DNA from: Colwellia marinimaniae
GTDB taxonomy: Bacteria; Pseudomonadota; Gammaproteobacteria; Enterobacterales; Alteromonadaceae
Assembly (NCBI RefSeq): GCF_002207865.1
Contig: NZ_BDQM01000028.1
Coordinates: 1 to 48,136, forward strand
Reading direction: 5' to 3'
DNA: 48,136 nucleotides
The number at the start of each line of letters is the position of its first letter. Position 1 is the stretch's first letter. Of the stretch, positions 34,379-44,156 are shown piece after piece. The notes under the pieces were generated by a model. That model ran no database searches and had not been told where the DNA came from. It worked only from the letters and a program-made list of their open reading frames with translations. The position numbers and the translations under genes are program-made.

Positions 34379-36457
34379 ATGCTATTTAATCAAATGAAAA
34401 ATTATAAAGGCTTTATTGCTATTAAAGAACTCTGGCTTACGGCACTATTACTGTTATCAACTACTTTACTGTCAATATCAGTCAGTGCTACTGAACATAA
34501 CAATGAACTGCTCGGTATTTCTTATAACACCATACAAAGCGATCAGATTGTTTTAGTTTTTAGCTTTGCTGAAAATATTACTACTCTTCCAGAAATTCAA
34601 ACATCAATGACACCCGCTTTTGTTGAAGTAACTTTTGATGCCAAAGCATATGGGCAAGAATTTAAAGAAACATTTGTTAATCATGCGGGTGTTAAACGTA
34701 TTAATTTAGATGCGGGCACTGGTAAAGTAATCGCTTTAATTCACTTGGAAAAACTTGCTGTTTTTGATGTTGCTCTACTTAACGACAAAGAGTTTGCCAT
34801 TACTTTTAACTATGGCGAATCAGCAGATGTGGTTGAAGCGTTAATGCCTGCGGGTGAAGCGTATATCAACCATATAGAGTCAATAGACTTTAGATTAAAT
34901 AGCGAAAATGAAGGGCAAATATTAATTTACCTTAAAGATAGCATGTTAGCCGCAGATGTTAATGACAATTTAGGTAAATTAAATGTTGAATTCCATAATA
35001 CTGAAATTATGGATGATTTACTTTATAAATTAGATGTAACTGACTTTGGTACGCTAGTTACTAGTATTGAAACGTTTAGGGAAGGCCGTAATGCGCGTTT
35101 AGTCATTGAAGTTGACAGTGGCTTTATCTTTAGCCAGAAACAGGAAGACAACCTGTTTATATTGACGGTCAAAGAGAAACCGGTAAAAGCACCTGCTTAT
35201 TTAGGAGAAACTGAGGATTTTCAAGGTCGCAGTATTTCATTGAGTTTTCAAGATATCCCGGTACGGACAGTGCTACAGATTATTGCCGATTATAATGGCT
35301 TTAATTTAATTATCAGCGATACAGTCACAGGTAATATTACGCTACGTCTTGATGGTGTGCCATGGGATCAAGCATTAAGTATTATTTTAAAAGTTAAGGG
35401 TTTGGATAAGCGGATGCAGGGCAATATATTAATGGTTGCGCCCAGTGAAGAACTCGCTGACCGTGAAGCAAAAGCCTTGCAAGCAAAACAGCAAGTTGAG
35501 GAACTAGCGACTTTATATTCTGAGTTTGTACAAATAAACTATGCAAAAGCGGCTGATTTTGCAGAATTAATTAAAAATGATGATACCAGTATATTATCTG
35601 CACGCGGTAGCGTCTCAGTCGATGAACGTACTAATACCTTGCTGATTCGTGATACTGCTAAAAGCATTGAAGACATTAAACGCATGGTTACAATTCTTGA
35701 TGTTCCTATTCGTCAAGTTGTTATCGAAGCTAGGATGGTTACGGTAAAAGACAGTGTTAACGAAGAGTTAGGTATTCGGTGGGGGGCAACAAATACCGAT
35801 GGTGAAGGCACTACATCCGGAAGTTTAGAAGGTGTTGATATAGCTCGTGGTGGCTCTGTTCCTTCATTAGTCGATAGATTGAATGTTAATCTTCCTGTGG
35901 TAACGCCAGCTGGAACTATTGCCTTCCAGATTGCTAGATTAGCCAGTGGTACTATTTTAGATCTTGAACTTTCTGCGCTTGAAAAAGAGAATAAAGGTGA
36001 GGTTATTGCTAGTCCACGTATTACTACCGCAAATCAGAAAGAAGCTTATATTGAACAAGGTGTTGAAATTCCTTATCAAGAGGCATCATCAAGTGGTGCG
36101 ACCTCAACACAATTCAAAAAAGCAGTATTAAGTTTAACGGTAACGCCACATATTACTCCGGATGATAAAATCATTTTAGATCTAGTCATTACTCAAGATA
36201 CTGTTTCAGACGTTAGAAGTGGCTTTGCTCCTGCGATTGATACCCAGCGTATAGGAACACAGGTATTGGTTAATAATGGTGAAACCATTGTACTAGGTGG
36301 TATTTATCAACAAGCAATTATAAGTACAGTTACTAAAATTCCGATTTTAGGTGATATACCCTATTTAGGTTGGTTATTTAGAAGCACAAGTCAGGTAAAT
36401 GAGAAAAAAGAGCTATTGATCTTCGTTACGCCTAGAATTGTTACTGAAGAATATTAG
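34379..36457 (+). CDS. pilQ: type IV pilus secretin PilQ
   Basis: PilQ forms the outer-membrane channel through which the pilus is extruded, also used for DNA uptake in competent species. The 692 residues include a signal peptide (cleavage near SVSA/TEHNN), two AMIN-type peptidoglycan-binding domains (about 40-265), an STN/N0 domain with ISLSFQDIPVRTVLQIIADY, an N1 domain with VDERTNTLLIRDT, and the secretin core with VVIEARMVTV, IEQGVEIPYQE and VLGGIYQQ, ending in KKELLIFVTPRIV. Everything fits a full-length functional secretin. It ends the pil operon; an imperfect hairpin follows before aroK. Confidence 0.95.
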   Translation: MLFNQMKNYKGFIAIKELWLTALLLLSTTLLSISVSATEHNNELLGISYNTIQSDQIVLVFSFAENITTLPEIQTSMTPAFVEVTFDAKAYGQEFKETFVNHAGVKRINLDAGTGKVIALIHLEKLAVFDVALLNDKEFAITFNYGESADVVEALMPAGEAYINHIESIDFRLNSENEGQILIYLKDSMLAADVNDNLGKLNVEFHNTEIMDDLLYKLDVTDFGTLVTSIETFREGRNARLVIEVDSGFIFSQKQEDNLFILTVKEKPVKAPAYLGETEDFQGRSISLSFQDIPVRTVLQIIADYNGFNLIISDTVTGNITLRLDGVPWDQALSIILKVKGLDKRMQGNILMVAPSEELADREAKALQAKQQVEELATLYSEFVQINYAKAADFAELIKNDDTSILSARGSVSVDERTNTLLIRDTAKSIEDIKRMVTILDVPIRQVVIEARMVTVKDSVNEELGIRWGATNTDGEGTTSGSLEGVDIARGGSVPSLVDRLNVNLPVVTPAGTIAFQIARLASGTILDLELSALEKENKGEVIASPRITTANQKEAYIEQGVEIPYQEASSSGATSTQFKKAVLSLTVTPHITPDDKIILDLVITQDTVSDVRSGFAPAIDTQRIGTQVLVNNGETIVLGGIYQQAIISTVTKIPILGDIPYLGWLFRSTSQVNEKKELLIFVTPRIVTEEY

Positions 36458-36472
36458 CGTCTTGGATTAGAT

Positions 36473-36520
36473 AAACGCCATCAAATACCGCCATATTCGG
36501 TGGTTTGATGGGTTTATTAT
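36473..36520 (+). terminator. imperfect hairpin between pilQ and aroK
   Basis: CCATCAAA and TTTGATGG pair, with further partial pairing inside (ACCGCC/GGTGGT), and a short T-rich tail follows. It may end or attenuate pil transcription before aroK. Confidence 0.45.
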
Positions 36521-36699
36521 TTAAAAATCGAATTTTTAACTAAGATATTACTATTGTTACTTGCATTTGATAGCCAACACTTGCGATAATTACGCCCTTG
36601 TAATTTCTGAGGGAGACCTCTTTTTTGCCAAAAGCACTTTTTCATTGAAATATAGGCTTCTGGCTGTTCTGTTAACACAACGAGTATTAAGTAAATCTA

Positions 36700-37218
36700 A
36701 TGGCAGAAAAACGTAACATATTCCTTATAGGTCCTATGGGTGCAGGTAAAAGTACTATCGGTAGAGAGATAGCCGAACGATTGCACCTTGAATTTTTTGA
36801 CTCTGATCAGGAGATAGAGCGCCGTACAGGAGCAGACATTGCTTGGGTTTTTGATCTTGAAGGTGAAGAAGGCTTCCGCAAAAGAGAAGAATCTGTAATT
36901 GAAGATTTGAGTGAGAAACAAGGTATTGTTTTAGCAACAGGTGGTGGTTCAGTAATAAGCGCTAGTGTTCGTAATCGCTTATCTGCTCGCGGTATCGTTG
37001 TTTACCTTGAAACAACAATCGACAAACAAGTTGCACGTACACAAAGAGATCGTCGTCGTCCACTATTACAAACATCTGAAGAGCCTCGTACAGTTTTGGA
37101 AAATCTGGCTGTAGAGCGTAACCCACTATACGAAGAAATTGCTGATATCATAGTACAAACTGATGAGCAAAGTGCCAAAGTTGTTGCGCACAAAATCATA
37201 GAGCGACTTGATTTTTAA
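36700..37218 (+). CDS. aroK: shikimate kinase I
   Basis: AroK phosphorylates shikimate with ATP in aromatic amino acid synthesis. The 172-residue protein is very close to E. coli AroK: P-loop [20 protein letters not shown], the [14 protein letters not shown] shikimate-binding segment, [10 protein letters not shown], and [10 protein letters not shown] in the lid. The next gene, aroB, begins 37 bp downstream, the standard aroKB pair. No strong ribosome site is visible before the ATG. Confidence 0.96.
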   Translation: MAEKRNIFLIGPMGAGKSTIGREIAERLHLEFFDSDQEIERRTGADIAWVFDLEGEEGFRKREESVIEDLSEKQGIVLATGGGSVISASVRNRLSARGIVVYLETTIDKQVARTQRDRRRPLLQTSEEPRTVLENLAVERNPLYEEIADIIVQTDEQSAKVVAHKIIERLDF

Positions 37219-37254
37219 ATTTCTCCACGGTGGAACTCGGGGTAGTATTCTAAT

Positions 37255-38319
37255 ATGGCAATTCTTAATCTTGATTTAGGTACACGTAGTTATCCTATAT
37301 ATATTGATTCAGGTCTGTTAAGTAAAACAGATCTGCTCTCTTCGCATATTCGGGCCAAGCGTGTTTGTATTGTATCAAACGATATTGTTGCTCCTTTATA
37401 TATCGATGCACTTAAAGCAAAGTTAACCGATTTTACCGTAGATGAAGTAATTCTTCCTGATGGTGAAGCTGAAAAAAGCTTAGCAAATTTTGAAGTTATC
37501 ATGTCGCACTTGTTAACGAATGAGCATGGTCGAGATACTACTTTAATAGCCCTAGGTGGCGGTGTTATTGGTGATATAACGGGCTTTGCCGCAGCATGTT
37601 ACCAGCGCGGTATTGATTTCATTCAAATACCAACAACGTTACTGTCACAGGTTGACTCTTCGGTTGGAGGGAAAACGGCGGTTAATCATCCTCTTGGTAA
37701 AAATATGATTGGCGCTTTTTACCAGCCTAAAGCTGTTTTCATTGATATTGATAGTCTGGCAACTCTGCCTGTCCGTGAGTTTAATGCAGGAATGGCTGAA
37801 GTAATTAAGTATGGTATCTTAGGTGATAAAGTATTTTTTGAGTGGCTTGAAGACAATATTTCTGGGATAAAGTCGGCCGACAAGCAGATTTTAGCGCAGA
37901 TGATTGAAAAGTGCTGTCAATGTAAAGCTGATATTGTGGCAAGTGATGAAACCGAAACGGGCATCAGAGCTTTACTCAACTTAGGGCATACCTTTGGTCA
38001 TGCCATCGAAGCTGAGCAGGGTTATGGCAAGTGGTTGCACGGTGAAGCAGTAGCAACTGGCATGGTCCTTGCTGCTAAATTAGCAGTAGCAATGAATTTG
38101 CTTGAAGTGTCAGAATTACGACGAATGGAAAAATTAATTTTAGCGTTTGACCTACCGGTAATTGCTCCACAGGATATGGGTTTTACTGAATTTATCCGTC
38201 ATATGCGCCGAGATAAAAAGAATATTGCCGGTAAACTCAGGTTTATTATACCAACTGCGATAGGCCAGTCAGAAATTCGTGATGATGTCAGCCAGGATAC
38301 ACTTCAAGAAATTCTATAA
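37255..38319 (+). CDS. aroB: 3-dehydroquinate synthase
   Basis: AroB cyclises DAHP to 3-dehydroquinate using NAD and zinc. The 354 residues include [30 protein letters not shown] (NAD-binding), [48 protein letters not shown] (zinc His residues) and [13 protein letters not shown]. All catalytic and metal ligands appear present and the length is normal. It lies between aroK and damX as in most gammaproteobacteria. Confidence 0.96.
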   Translation: MAILNLDLGTRSYPIYIDSGLLSKTDLLSSHIRAKRVCIVSNDIVAPLYIDALKAKLTDFTVDEVILPDGEAEKSLANFEVIMSHLLTNEHGRDTTLIALGGGVIGDITGFAAACYQRGIDFIQIPTTLLSQVDSSVGGKTAVNHPLGKNMIGAFYQPKAVFIDIDSLATLPVREFNAGMAEVIKYGILGDKVFFEWLEDNISGIKSADKQILAQMIEKCCQCKADIVASDETETGIRALLNLGHTFGHAIEAEQGYGKWLHGEAVATGMVLAAKLAVAMNLLEVSELRRMEKLILAFDLPVIAPQDMGFTEFIRHMRRDKKNIAGKLRFIIPTAIGQSEIRDDVSQDTLQEIL

Positions 38320-38382
38320 TTATTTTCTTCTGATGGGCTTAGCTAGCATGAAGAAGAATTTACAGTATAGAAAGGATTAAGT

Positions 38383-39831
38383 ATGTCCGCACTAGAGAAT
38401 ACTTCCACCACAGAGCTAACCCGAGCAGAAAATACATCCTTATCTGAAAATGTGCCCTCAGCTATTAGTGTTCCCACACGGATAGATCATAACTTACGCT
38501 ATGCAAAACAAGCAGTGTTAGTTATAGGCAGAAATACCGAGCAATACTCTCAATTAGCTAGCCAGTATCTGGTCAGTCTTTCTAATGACCCTTCTACAGG
38601 GGCAGAGAGTCATATTAATGTTGCCTTTGTCTCAGCCTCAACAAAATTAAACGATATTCAAATTCGCTGTCGCTTGATTGAACAGTTGTTTATAAATACC
38701 CTATTTGATCCTGAGCAGTCATTAGCAGTAAGTGTTTTACGATTTGCCAAACAGCAGGGTGAAGCTATTTCTATAGTCATAGACCATGCACACGCCCTGT
38801 CTTTGCAGCTTAAGTATGAATTGTCACAATTAGTCAGCTTAGCAAAAAAAGACCAACTAATAATTAATGTCGTACTTTTTGGTTTAACCGAGGCCGCTAA
38901 GCAGTTATCGCTAAATAAAAGTTTATTTAAAGATAAAATGGTAGTTATTGAAGCTACATCTGGGCAAGTACTTAGCTTAGATGACAAAAAAATACACCAT
39001 GAAAAAGCTACTAGTTCATTAACGTTTGGGCAGAAAGTAAGTTTGTTTTTCGTGATGTTAATGCTGTTAGCTATACTTATTTGGGGCTATCAAGTAATTG
39101 CCGATGCCTTAAATAAGCAAAGTAACCCGTTAGATAAACAGCTTAATAAATTTGATGTTAGTGATACCGTTTTACCCGCGAGGGACTCAATAGCGAGTGC
39201 AGATGAGCGAGTAGTTAGAAAAATGGCAAAGAAACAAAAACGAGTCACGGCTGATGAGTCAATTAAAGTCGGTAGCGGGGGAGCAGCGTCGAGTGAAGAG
39301 ATTAATAGAGCCATATTGGCTTTACCTGTTTTAAGTCATGCTAAGCAGCTGCCTGCGAATGCCAGTGATGTCATCAACGCTTTAGCAAACTCATTTAATA
39401 ATATAACAACAGGAGCAAGTCCTTCTATTGACGTGACTAACAAAAAGACAGAGTCAACGGCCGAAAATAAAATTATTATAGAGCAAGCCGAGGACAAACA
39501 AATTCAACCGATTAGGCTGGCAAAAATTGCTAGTCATTACTATCAAAACCAAGCGGTAGTCTATGAGTATGGTTATGTTATTCAGTTAGCTGGTTTTTCC
39601 GATAGTAAGTTGTGGCATGAATTTATCGAAAATCATCGGTCAGAGAACTTGTTCAGCTATCAAAGGCTATTAACAGAGCAGCGTTTTATTGTGGTCACTT
39701 CAAGGGTTTATCCAAATAAAACCATGGCAAAATCAGCGATAAAGTTGTTGCCAGCAAGTCTGCTAATACGTGAACCATGGCTTAAGGATATTTCATTGGT
39801 AATCAGTGAAATAAATACCTTTAAGGGCTAA
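38383..39831 (+). CDS. damX: DamX-like SPOR-domain membrane protein
   Basis: DamX is a bitopic membrane protein of the division septum that binds denuded peptidoglycan through a SPOR domain. The 482 residues have an N-terminal cytoplasmic domain related to the ExeA/GspA ATPase fold but without an intact P-loop (AVLVIGRNTEQYSQLAS at the expected place), one membrane helix (about 211-232, LFFVMLMLLAILIWGYQVI), a low-complexity periplasmic linker, and a C-terminal SPOR domain (about 402-478, YGYVIQLAGFSD through VYPNKTMAKSAI). Gene order aroB-damX-dam supports the name, since sequence conservation is limited to these features. Confidence 0.88.
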   Translation: MSALENTSTTELTRAENTSLSENVPSAISVPTRIDHNLRYAKQAVLVIGRNTEQYSQLASQYLVSLSNDPSTGAESHINVAFVSASTKLNDIQIRCRLIEQLFINTLFDPEQSLAVSVLRFAKQQGEAISIVIDHAHALSLQLKYELSQLVSLAKKDQLIINVVLFGLTEAAKQLSLNKSLFKDKMVVIEATSGQVLSLDDKKIHHEKATSSLTFGQKVSLFFVMLMLLAILIWGYQVIADALNKQSNPLDKQLNKFDVSDTVLPARDSIASADERVVRKMAKKQKRVTADESIKVGSGGAASSEEINRAILALPVLSHAKQLPANASDVINALANSFNNITTGASPSIDVTNKKTESTAENKIIIEQAEDKQIQPIRLAKIASHYYQNQAVVYEYGYVIQLAGFSDSKLWHEFIENHRSENLFSYQRLLTEQRFIVVTSRVYPNKTMAKSAIKLLPASLLIREPWLKDISLVISEINTFKG

Positions 39832-39889
39832 TACAAGCTACAATCCGCCTTTAAATTTATCAAGTGAAGTCGCGGGTTTAATCGGTAGC

Positions 39890-40708
39890 ATGAATAATAA
39901 ACATCGAGCGTTTTTGAAGTGGGCTGGCGGTAAATATAGCCTGTGTGATGTTATTTCAAAAATGCTACCTAATGAACGTCGTCTTATTGAGCCTTTTGTT
40001 GGTGCCGGTTCGGTATTTCTAAATACTGACTTTGATGAATATATTCTTAATGATATTAACCAAGATTTAATAAACCTTTATAAAATTGTCCAAGAAAAAC
40101 CTGATAGTTTCATTGAGGATGCGCGTAAATTTTTTAATCCTGAGCATAATCAAGCCGAGATCTATTACCAATTACGTATTGATTTCAATGCCAGTAAAGA
40201 CAGTTACTTTCGCTCCCTAGTTTTTTTATACATGAATCGTCACGGTTATAACGGCTTATGTCGTTATAACAAGAAAGGTGGCTATAATGTTCCTTTCGGT
40301 AAATATAAACGTCCTTATTTCCCCGAGGCTGAATTAAACTATTTTGCTGAAAAATCGCAAAAAGCAACCTTTGTCTGTGAAGGCTATCGTCAAACCTTTG
40401 CGCGAGCAGAACAGGGTGATGTGATTTATTGTGATCCACCGTACGTACCACTGAGTAAAACGGCAAGTTTTACCAGTTACGCCGGCAATGGCTTTGGCTT
40501 AGATGAGCAAGCTGATCTTGCCACTGCCGCGGAAGAAGTTAGCGAAAAAGGCACTATTTCTGTGGTGATTTCTAATCATGATACCATTTGGACCCGAAAA
40601 ATTTATGAGCATGCGGTAAAGATAAAATCAGTCAAGGTAGCTCGCACCATTAGTCAAAATGCGACTAAGCGTAAAAAGGTCGCAGAGTTACTGGCATTAT
40701 ATAAATAA
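39890..40708 (+). CDS. dam: DNA adenine methyltransferase (GATC)
   Basis: Dam methylates adenine in GATC and marks the parental strand for mismatch repair and replication control. The 272-residue protein has the SAM-binding motif FLKWAGGKYSL, PFVGAGSVFLNTDF, NDINQDLINLY, FLYMNRHGYNGLCRYN and the catalytic DPPYVPLS motif near residue 183. Length and order match E. coli Dam (278). It follows damX by 58 bp. Downstream it is convergent with a DUF2970 gene only 11 bp away, rather than being followed by rpe as in E. coli. Confidence 0.96.
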   Translation: MNNKHRAFLKWAGGKYSLCDVISKMLPNERRLIEPFVGAGSVFLNTDFDEYILNDINQDLINLYKIVQEKPDSFIEDARKFFNPEHNQAEIYYQLRIDFNASKDSYFRSLVFLYMNRHGYNGLCRYNKKGGYNVPFGKYKRPYFPEAELNYFAEKSQKATFVCEGYRQTFARAEQGDVIYCDPPYVPLSKTASFTSYAGNGFGLDEQADLATAAEEVSEKGTISVVISNHDTIWTRKIYEHAVKIKSVKVARTISQNATKRKKVAELLALYK

Positions 40709-40719
40709 GCTGGTCCGAA

Positions 40720-40908
40720 TTAATTTGGTATAACTAAGCTAACAATGGCGATTAAGCAAGCGATAAAAATCAGTACAGATATAAGGCCAACAATAATAAA
40801 GTGACTAAGTTTACCCTGGGAAAAATCACGTTTGCGAGCACTTTCACTTTGCACGCCAAAAAATGCCGCGGCAACACTCTTAAAAGTATCTTTTAAGCTG
40901 CTCTGCAT
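40720..40908 (-). CDS. DUF2970 small membrane protein
   Basis: About 62 residues starting MQSSLKDTFKSVAAAFFGVQ. The segment SVAAAFFGVQSESARKRDF followed by HFIIVGLISVLIFIACLIAIVSLVI fits DUF2970, a short family of single-span membrane proteins of unknown function in proteobacteria. The frame extends upstream to ATG 40950, but that would overlap the preceding gene and add residues absent from the family, so I prefer 40908. Confidence 0.8.
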   Translation of the reverse strand: MQSSLKDTFKSVAAAFFGVQSESARKRDFSQGKLSHFIIVGLISVLIFIACLIAIVSLVIPN

Positions 40909-40921
40909 AACAAAGAACGTC

Positions 40922-41227
40922 TTAATGGAAGCTATAATGAATAAGCTCAACTAAATCTAAAAAGTGTAAATGTGTGGATTTACTGTCACCAGATAACCAA
41001 GATAACCAGCTTTTATTTGACATATTACTCGCTTGGCAGGGGTGGTTTACATGGTTCATTGGCAGATTTGATGCAACCGTCATACACAAGCTAGGTTGTT
41101 GTATTTGAGCGGTTTGTTTGTCGCTATATTGACTGAAGCTAACTAAAGTAGCTAGGGTCAAAGTACATGCAAAGGTTAGTTGCATAAATTTTGATAAGTG
41201 TGGGTTTGTCATCATCCGTTTTGACAT
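40922..41227 (-). CDS. small exported protein of unknown function
   Basis: This 101-residue protein has a signal-like hydrophobic stretch (about 15-33, MQLTFACTLTLATLVSF) and a mature region with a compact C-terminal motif, SWLSWLSGDSKSTHLHFLDL, that looks conserved rather than random. I cannot name a family. It is followed 13 bp later by the DUF2970 start and both may be co-transcribed. There is no strong ribosome site; internal ATGs at residues 5 and 6 are alternatives. Confidence 0.5.
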   Translation of the reverse strand: MSKRMMTNPHLSKFMQLTFACTLTLATLVSFSQYSDKQTAQIQQPSLCMTVASNLPMNHVNHPCQASNMSNKSWLSWLSGDSKSTHLHFLDLVELIHYSFH

Positions 41228-41334
41228 TTTGAGGTACTATCCATTATAACAGGCGAACCAGTATAACCTAGGTTCACCTTAATGTCTTTGACTGTTTCTT
41301 AGGTGCATTACTCATCAAAATGAGTAATCAATGC

Positions 41335-42015
41335 CTATAGGTCAATATCAATACTATAAGCAAGGTAGAATTTCATATCATCACTGTCTATACCGTCATC
41401 GTAATCTGTTTTTGAAACGCCAAAGGTGAAACCGTCTTTGCTTATTGAAACTCCAATGTCAGTTGAGTCAGTAGAGAAATCGCCACTGTAATTACCAATG
41501 TGGAAAGCAACTTCTGCATCGTTAGCTAAAGTAAAAGCGTAGTCAATGTTTGCATATAGTGAATCACCAAATTCTGCACCGTCGCCACCACCTTCTGAAT
41601 CGGCTAATACAGCTAGCCCAAAAGTGAAACCACCCGTTGAAATGCTTGCATAGATTTCAGAGAAGGCATTTTTATCAGCAATTGAATCAGGGTATGCGAA
41701 GTAAATATAGCCGACATCATAAGAAAAACTTGCATTGATGTCGCCACTAAAACCCAAGTATAAGTCTAGTTCAGTTTTCATGTCGCCCCAAGAAGCGTTT
41801 GATACCCAAGTACCGGCATAAAAGCCAGAATTTGTTGCGTAATCAATACCACCTGAAAGAGCCACATCACCACCTGTTTGTTCTAAGCCACGCCATAAGT
41901 AGTTGTTAGTAGCAGCAAAGTTGGCTGACAAACCTTCAGTAGCTGATGCTTGGAATGAAATAGCAGAAGCTGCTAATAGTGATGTGATAACCATGGTAGT
42001 TATTGTTTTTTTCAT
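41335..42015 (-). CDS. TorF-family putative outer-membrane porin
   Basis: About 226 residues forming a predicted small beta-barrel. A clear signal peptide (MKKTITTMVITSLLAASAISFQASA) precedes LSANFAATNNYLWRGLEQTG, the hallmark start of the TorF/Gcw_chp family, and alternating amphipathic strands such as NSGFYAGTWVSNASWG and ISKDGFTFGVSKTDY run to a terminal strand YSIDIDL. The open frame extends to ATG 42084, but the signal peptide begins at 42015, preceded by AAGAGC. Members are thought to be outer-membrane channels of unknown substrate. Highly acidic surface residues fit a marine organism. Confidence 0.85.
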   Translation of the reverse strand: MKKTITTMVITSLLAASAISFQASATEGLSANFAATNNYLWRGLEQTGGDVALSGGIDYATNSGFYAGTWVSNASWGDMKTELDLYLGFSGDINASFSYDVGYIYFAYPDSIADKNAFSEIYASISTGGFTFGLAVLADSEGGGDGAEFGDSLYANIDYAFTLANDAEVAFHIGNYSGDFSTDSTDIGVSISKDGFTFGVSKTDYDDGIDSDDMKFYLAYSIDIDL

Positions 42016-42296
42016 AATTAGCTCTTGTTGTTGTTGTTTGTTATAAAAAGTGTCTGCTAGATGCTTTGCAAGCATAATGCCCAAATCAAAAAAGATAATG
42101 TTTATTATCTACCGACTTTTTTATTACTAAAAATCATGTGGTTAGTATCAATTTATTTTACATGAATTTTAATTAGTTGCTTACTTAACATCTGAGCTGA
42201 GCAATATTGGTGCGATTTTTTAGTAAATGTGCAAAAAAAGTGCAGTGGTATATGAAGTAACAATGGCGGGTAACTCGCATTTTCAATTAGCATGGG

Positions 42297-42302
42297 TATA
42301 AT
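42297..42302 (+). promoter_or_regulatory. candidate -10 element of rpe
   Basis: A perfect TATAAT lies 30 bp before the rpe ATG in a G/T-rich context (TGGGTATAAT). I see no good -35 partner at the usual spacing. Confidence 0.4.
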
Positions 42303-42331
42303 AGCGGCATATTTTTTTAGGATATACACTA

Positions 42332-43012
42332 ATGTCACCATTTTTAATTGCTCCCTCTATTTTATCCGCCGATTTTGCTCGTTTAGGGGATGATGTTGCT
42401 AAGGTTTTAGCCGCCGGTGCCGACGTTGTTCACTTTGATGTCATGGATAATCACTTTGTACCAAATTTAACCTTCGGACCCATGATCTGTCAATCGTTAC
42501 GTGATTACGGTATTAAAGCGCCCATTGATGTGCATTTAATGGTTAGGCAAGTTGATACGCTCATCCCTGCATTTGCTAAGGCCGGGGCTGATATAATCAC
42601 CTTTCACCCGGAAGCAAGTGATCATATTGATAGAAACTTACAGCTAATTAAAGACCATGGCTGTAAAGCCGGCCTAGTCCTTAATCCTGCTACCCCTTTG
42701 CATTGTTTAGACTTTGTTATGGACAAACTTGACGTTATTTTATTAATGTCGGTCAATCCAGGCTTTGGTGGCCAATCTTTTATTCCGGCAACATTAGATA
42801 AATTACGTTTGGTAAAAGAAAAGATTAAACAAAGTGGCTATGATATACGTTTGCAAGTTGATGGTGGTGTTAAAGTGAACAATATTGCAGAAATTGCTGA
42901 GGCGGGTGCCGATATGTTTGTTGCGGGCTCGGCAATATTTTCTCAAGCTGATTATAAAGTGGCAATTGATGAAATGCGCGCAGAGTTAGCCACAGTATCG
43001 CAGTCAGTATAA
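42332..43012 (+). CDS. rpe: ribulose-phosphate 3-epimerase
   Basis: Rpe interconverts ribulose 5-phosphate and xylulose 5-phosphate in the pentose phosphate pathway. The 226-residue TIM barrel has the family motifs [33 protein letters not shown] (metal and catalytic Asp), [21 protein letters not shown] and [11 protein letters not shown]. An AGGA ribosome site precedes the ATG. In E. coli rpe follows dam and precedes gph and trpS; here it has its own promoter region and trpS is the next gene. Confidence 0.96.
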   Translation: MSPFLIAPSILSADFARLGDDVAKVLAAGADVVHFDVMDNHFVPNLTFGPMICQSLRDYGIKAPIDVHLMVRQVDTLIPAFAKAGADIITFHPEASDHIDRNLQLIKDHGCKAGLVLNPATPLHCLDFVMDKLDVILLMSVNPGFGGQSFIPATLDKLRLVKEKIKQSGYDIRLQVDGGVKVNNIAEIAEAGADMFVAGSAIFSQADYKVAIDEMRAELATVSQSV

Positions 43013-43053
43013 GTAAACATAAGTTGAAATTTAGTATTTTAAGGGTATAAGAA

Positions 43054-44061
43054 ATGACTAGTAAACCTATTGTATTAAGTGGCTGTCAGCCATCAGGCGA
43101 GTTAACTATCGGTAATTATTTAGGCGCATTAAAGCAATGGGTTAATATGCAATCGACCCATGAATGTTATTACATGCTTGTTGATCAACATGCCATTACC
43201 GTTCGCCCTAAAGCTGAGGATTTACGTAAAGCAACCTTAGATGGTTTAGCCTTATATCTTGCCTGTGGTGTTGACCCTGAGCAAAGTACTATTTTTATTC
43301 AGTCCCATGTACCTGAGCATGCGCAATTGAGCTGGGTACTTAATTGCTATACGCAAATGGGTGAATTAAATCGCATGACACAATATAAAGATAAGTCACA
43401 AAAGTCTGAAGTAAATATGAACTCAGGCTTATTTACTTATCCGGTATTGATGGCTGCTGATATATTACTTTACGGTGCTAACAAAGTGCCAGTAGGGGAT
43501 GATCAAAAACAACACTTAGAATTAGCAAGAGTGATAGCTACGCGCTTTAATAATATTTATGGCGATATTTTTACTGTGCCAGAGCCTTTTATTCCAGAGC
43601 ATGGCGCACGGGTAATGAGCTTGCTTGAACCGACTAAAAAAATGTCTAAGTCGGATACTAATCCGGGTAACTTCATTGGTTTGTTAGAAGATCCTAAAAA
43701 GATTGCCAAGAAAATAAAACGCGCAGTTACCGATTCTGATGAGCAAGCGCGTATATATTTTGATAGCGAAGAAAAACCAGGCGTGTCGAATTTATTGTCG
43801 TTATTATCTTGTGCTACCGGACAAAGCATTGCTGACCTAGTACCAGCCTATGAAGATAAAATGTATGGTCATTTAAAAGGTGATGTCGCCAATGCGGTAG
43901 TAGCTTTATTAGAGCCAATTCAAACCAAATACCATGAATATAGACAAGACCAAGCTTTCTTAGAGCAAGTCATGCGTAATGGAGCTGAAAAAGCTTCTGC
44001 TCGTGCGAGTAAAGTACTTCGCTCTGTATATGATGCGGTTGGTTTTATTCCTCGTCCATAG
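43054..44061 (+). CDS. trpS: tryptophanyl-tRNA synthetase
   Basis: TrpS charges tRNA-Trp. The 335-residue class I synthetase has the HIGH-equivalent in [18 protein letters not shown] and the KMSKS motif in [13 protein letters not shown], with [29 protein letters not shown] between them for tryptophan and tRNA binding. Length equals E. coli TrpS (334). It follows rpe by 41 bp and is probably co-transcribed with it, ending at a bidirectional terminator. Confidence 0.96.
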   Translation: MTSKPIVLSGCQPSGELTIGNYLGALKQWVNMQSTHECYYMLVDQHAITVRPKAEDLRKATLDGLALYLACGVDPEQSTIFIQSHVPEHAQLSWVLNCYTQMGELNRMTQYKDKSQKSEVNMNSGLFTYPVLMAADILLYGANKVPVGDDQKQHLELARVIATRFNNIYGDIFTVPEPFIPEHGARVMSLLEPTKKMSKSDTNPGNFIGLLEDPKKIAKKIKRAVTDSDEQARIYFDSEEKPGVSNLLSLLSCATGQSIADLVPAYEDKMYGHLKGDVANAVVALLEPIQTKYHEYRQDQAFLEQVMRNGAEKASARASKVLRSVYDAVGFIPRP

Positions 44062-44092
44062 CTAGCCGTTTAACATAATTAACATAATAAAT

Positions 44093-44128
44093 ATAAAGGC
44101 TTATTTTCTCCTGAAAATAAGCCTTTTA
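44093..44128. terminator. bidirectional terminator
   Basis: AAAGGCTTATTTTC pairs with GAAAATAAGCCTTT around a short loop, with T on one side and A on the other. It separates convergent trpS and the FHA gene. Confidence 0.88.
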
Positions 44129-44156
44129 TCTAGTTAAGTTTTCAACCTTCAACCTT

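Noticed and set aside
38383..38620. DamX N-terminal domain as an active ATPase
   Set aside because: The expected P-loop lacks the GKS/T residues; ATP hydrolysis is unlikely.
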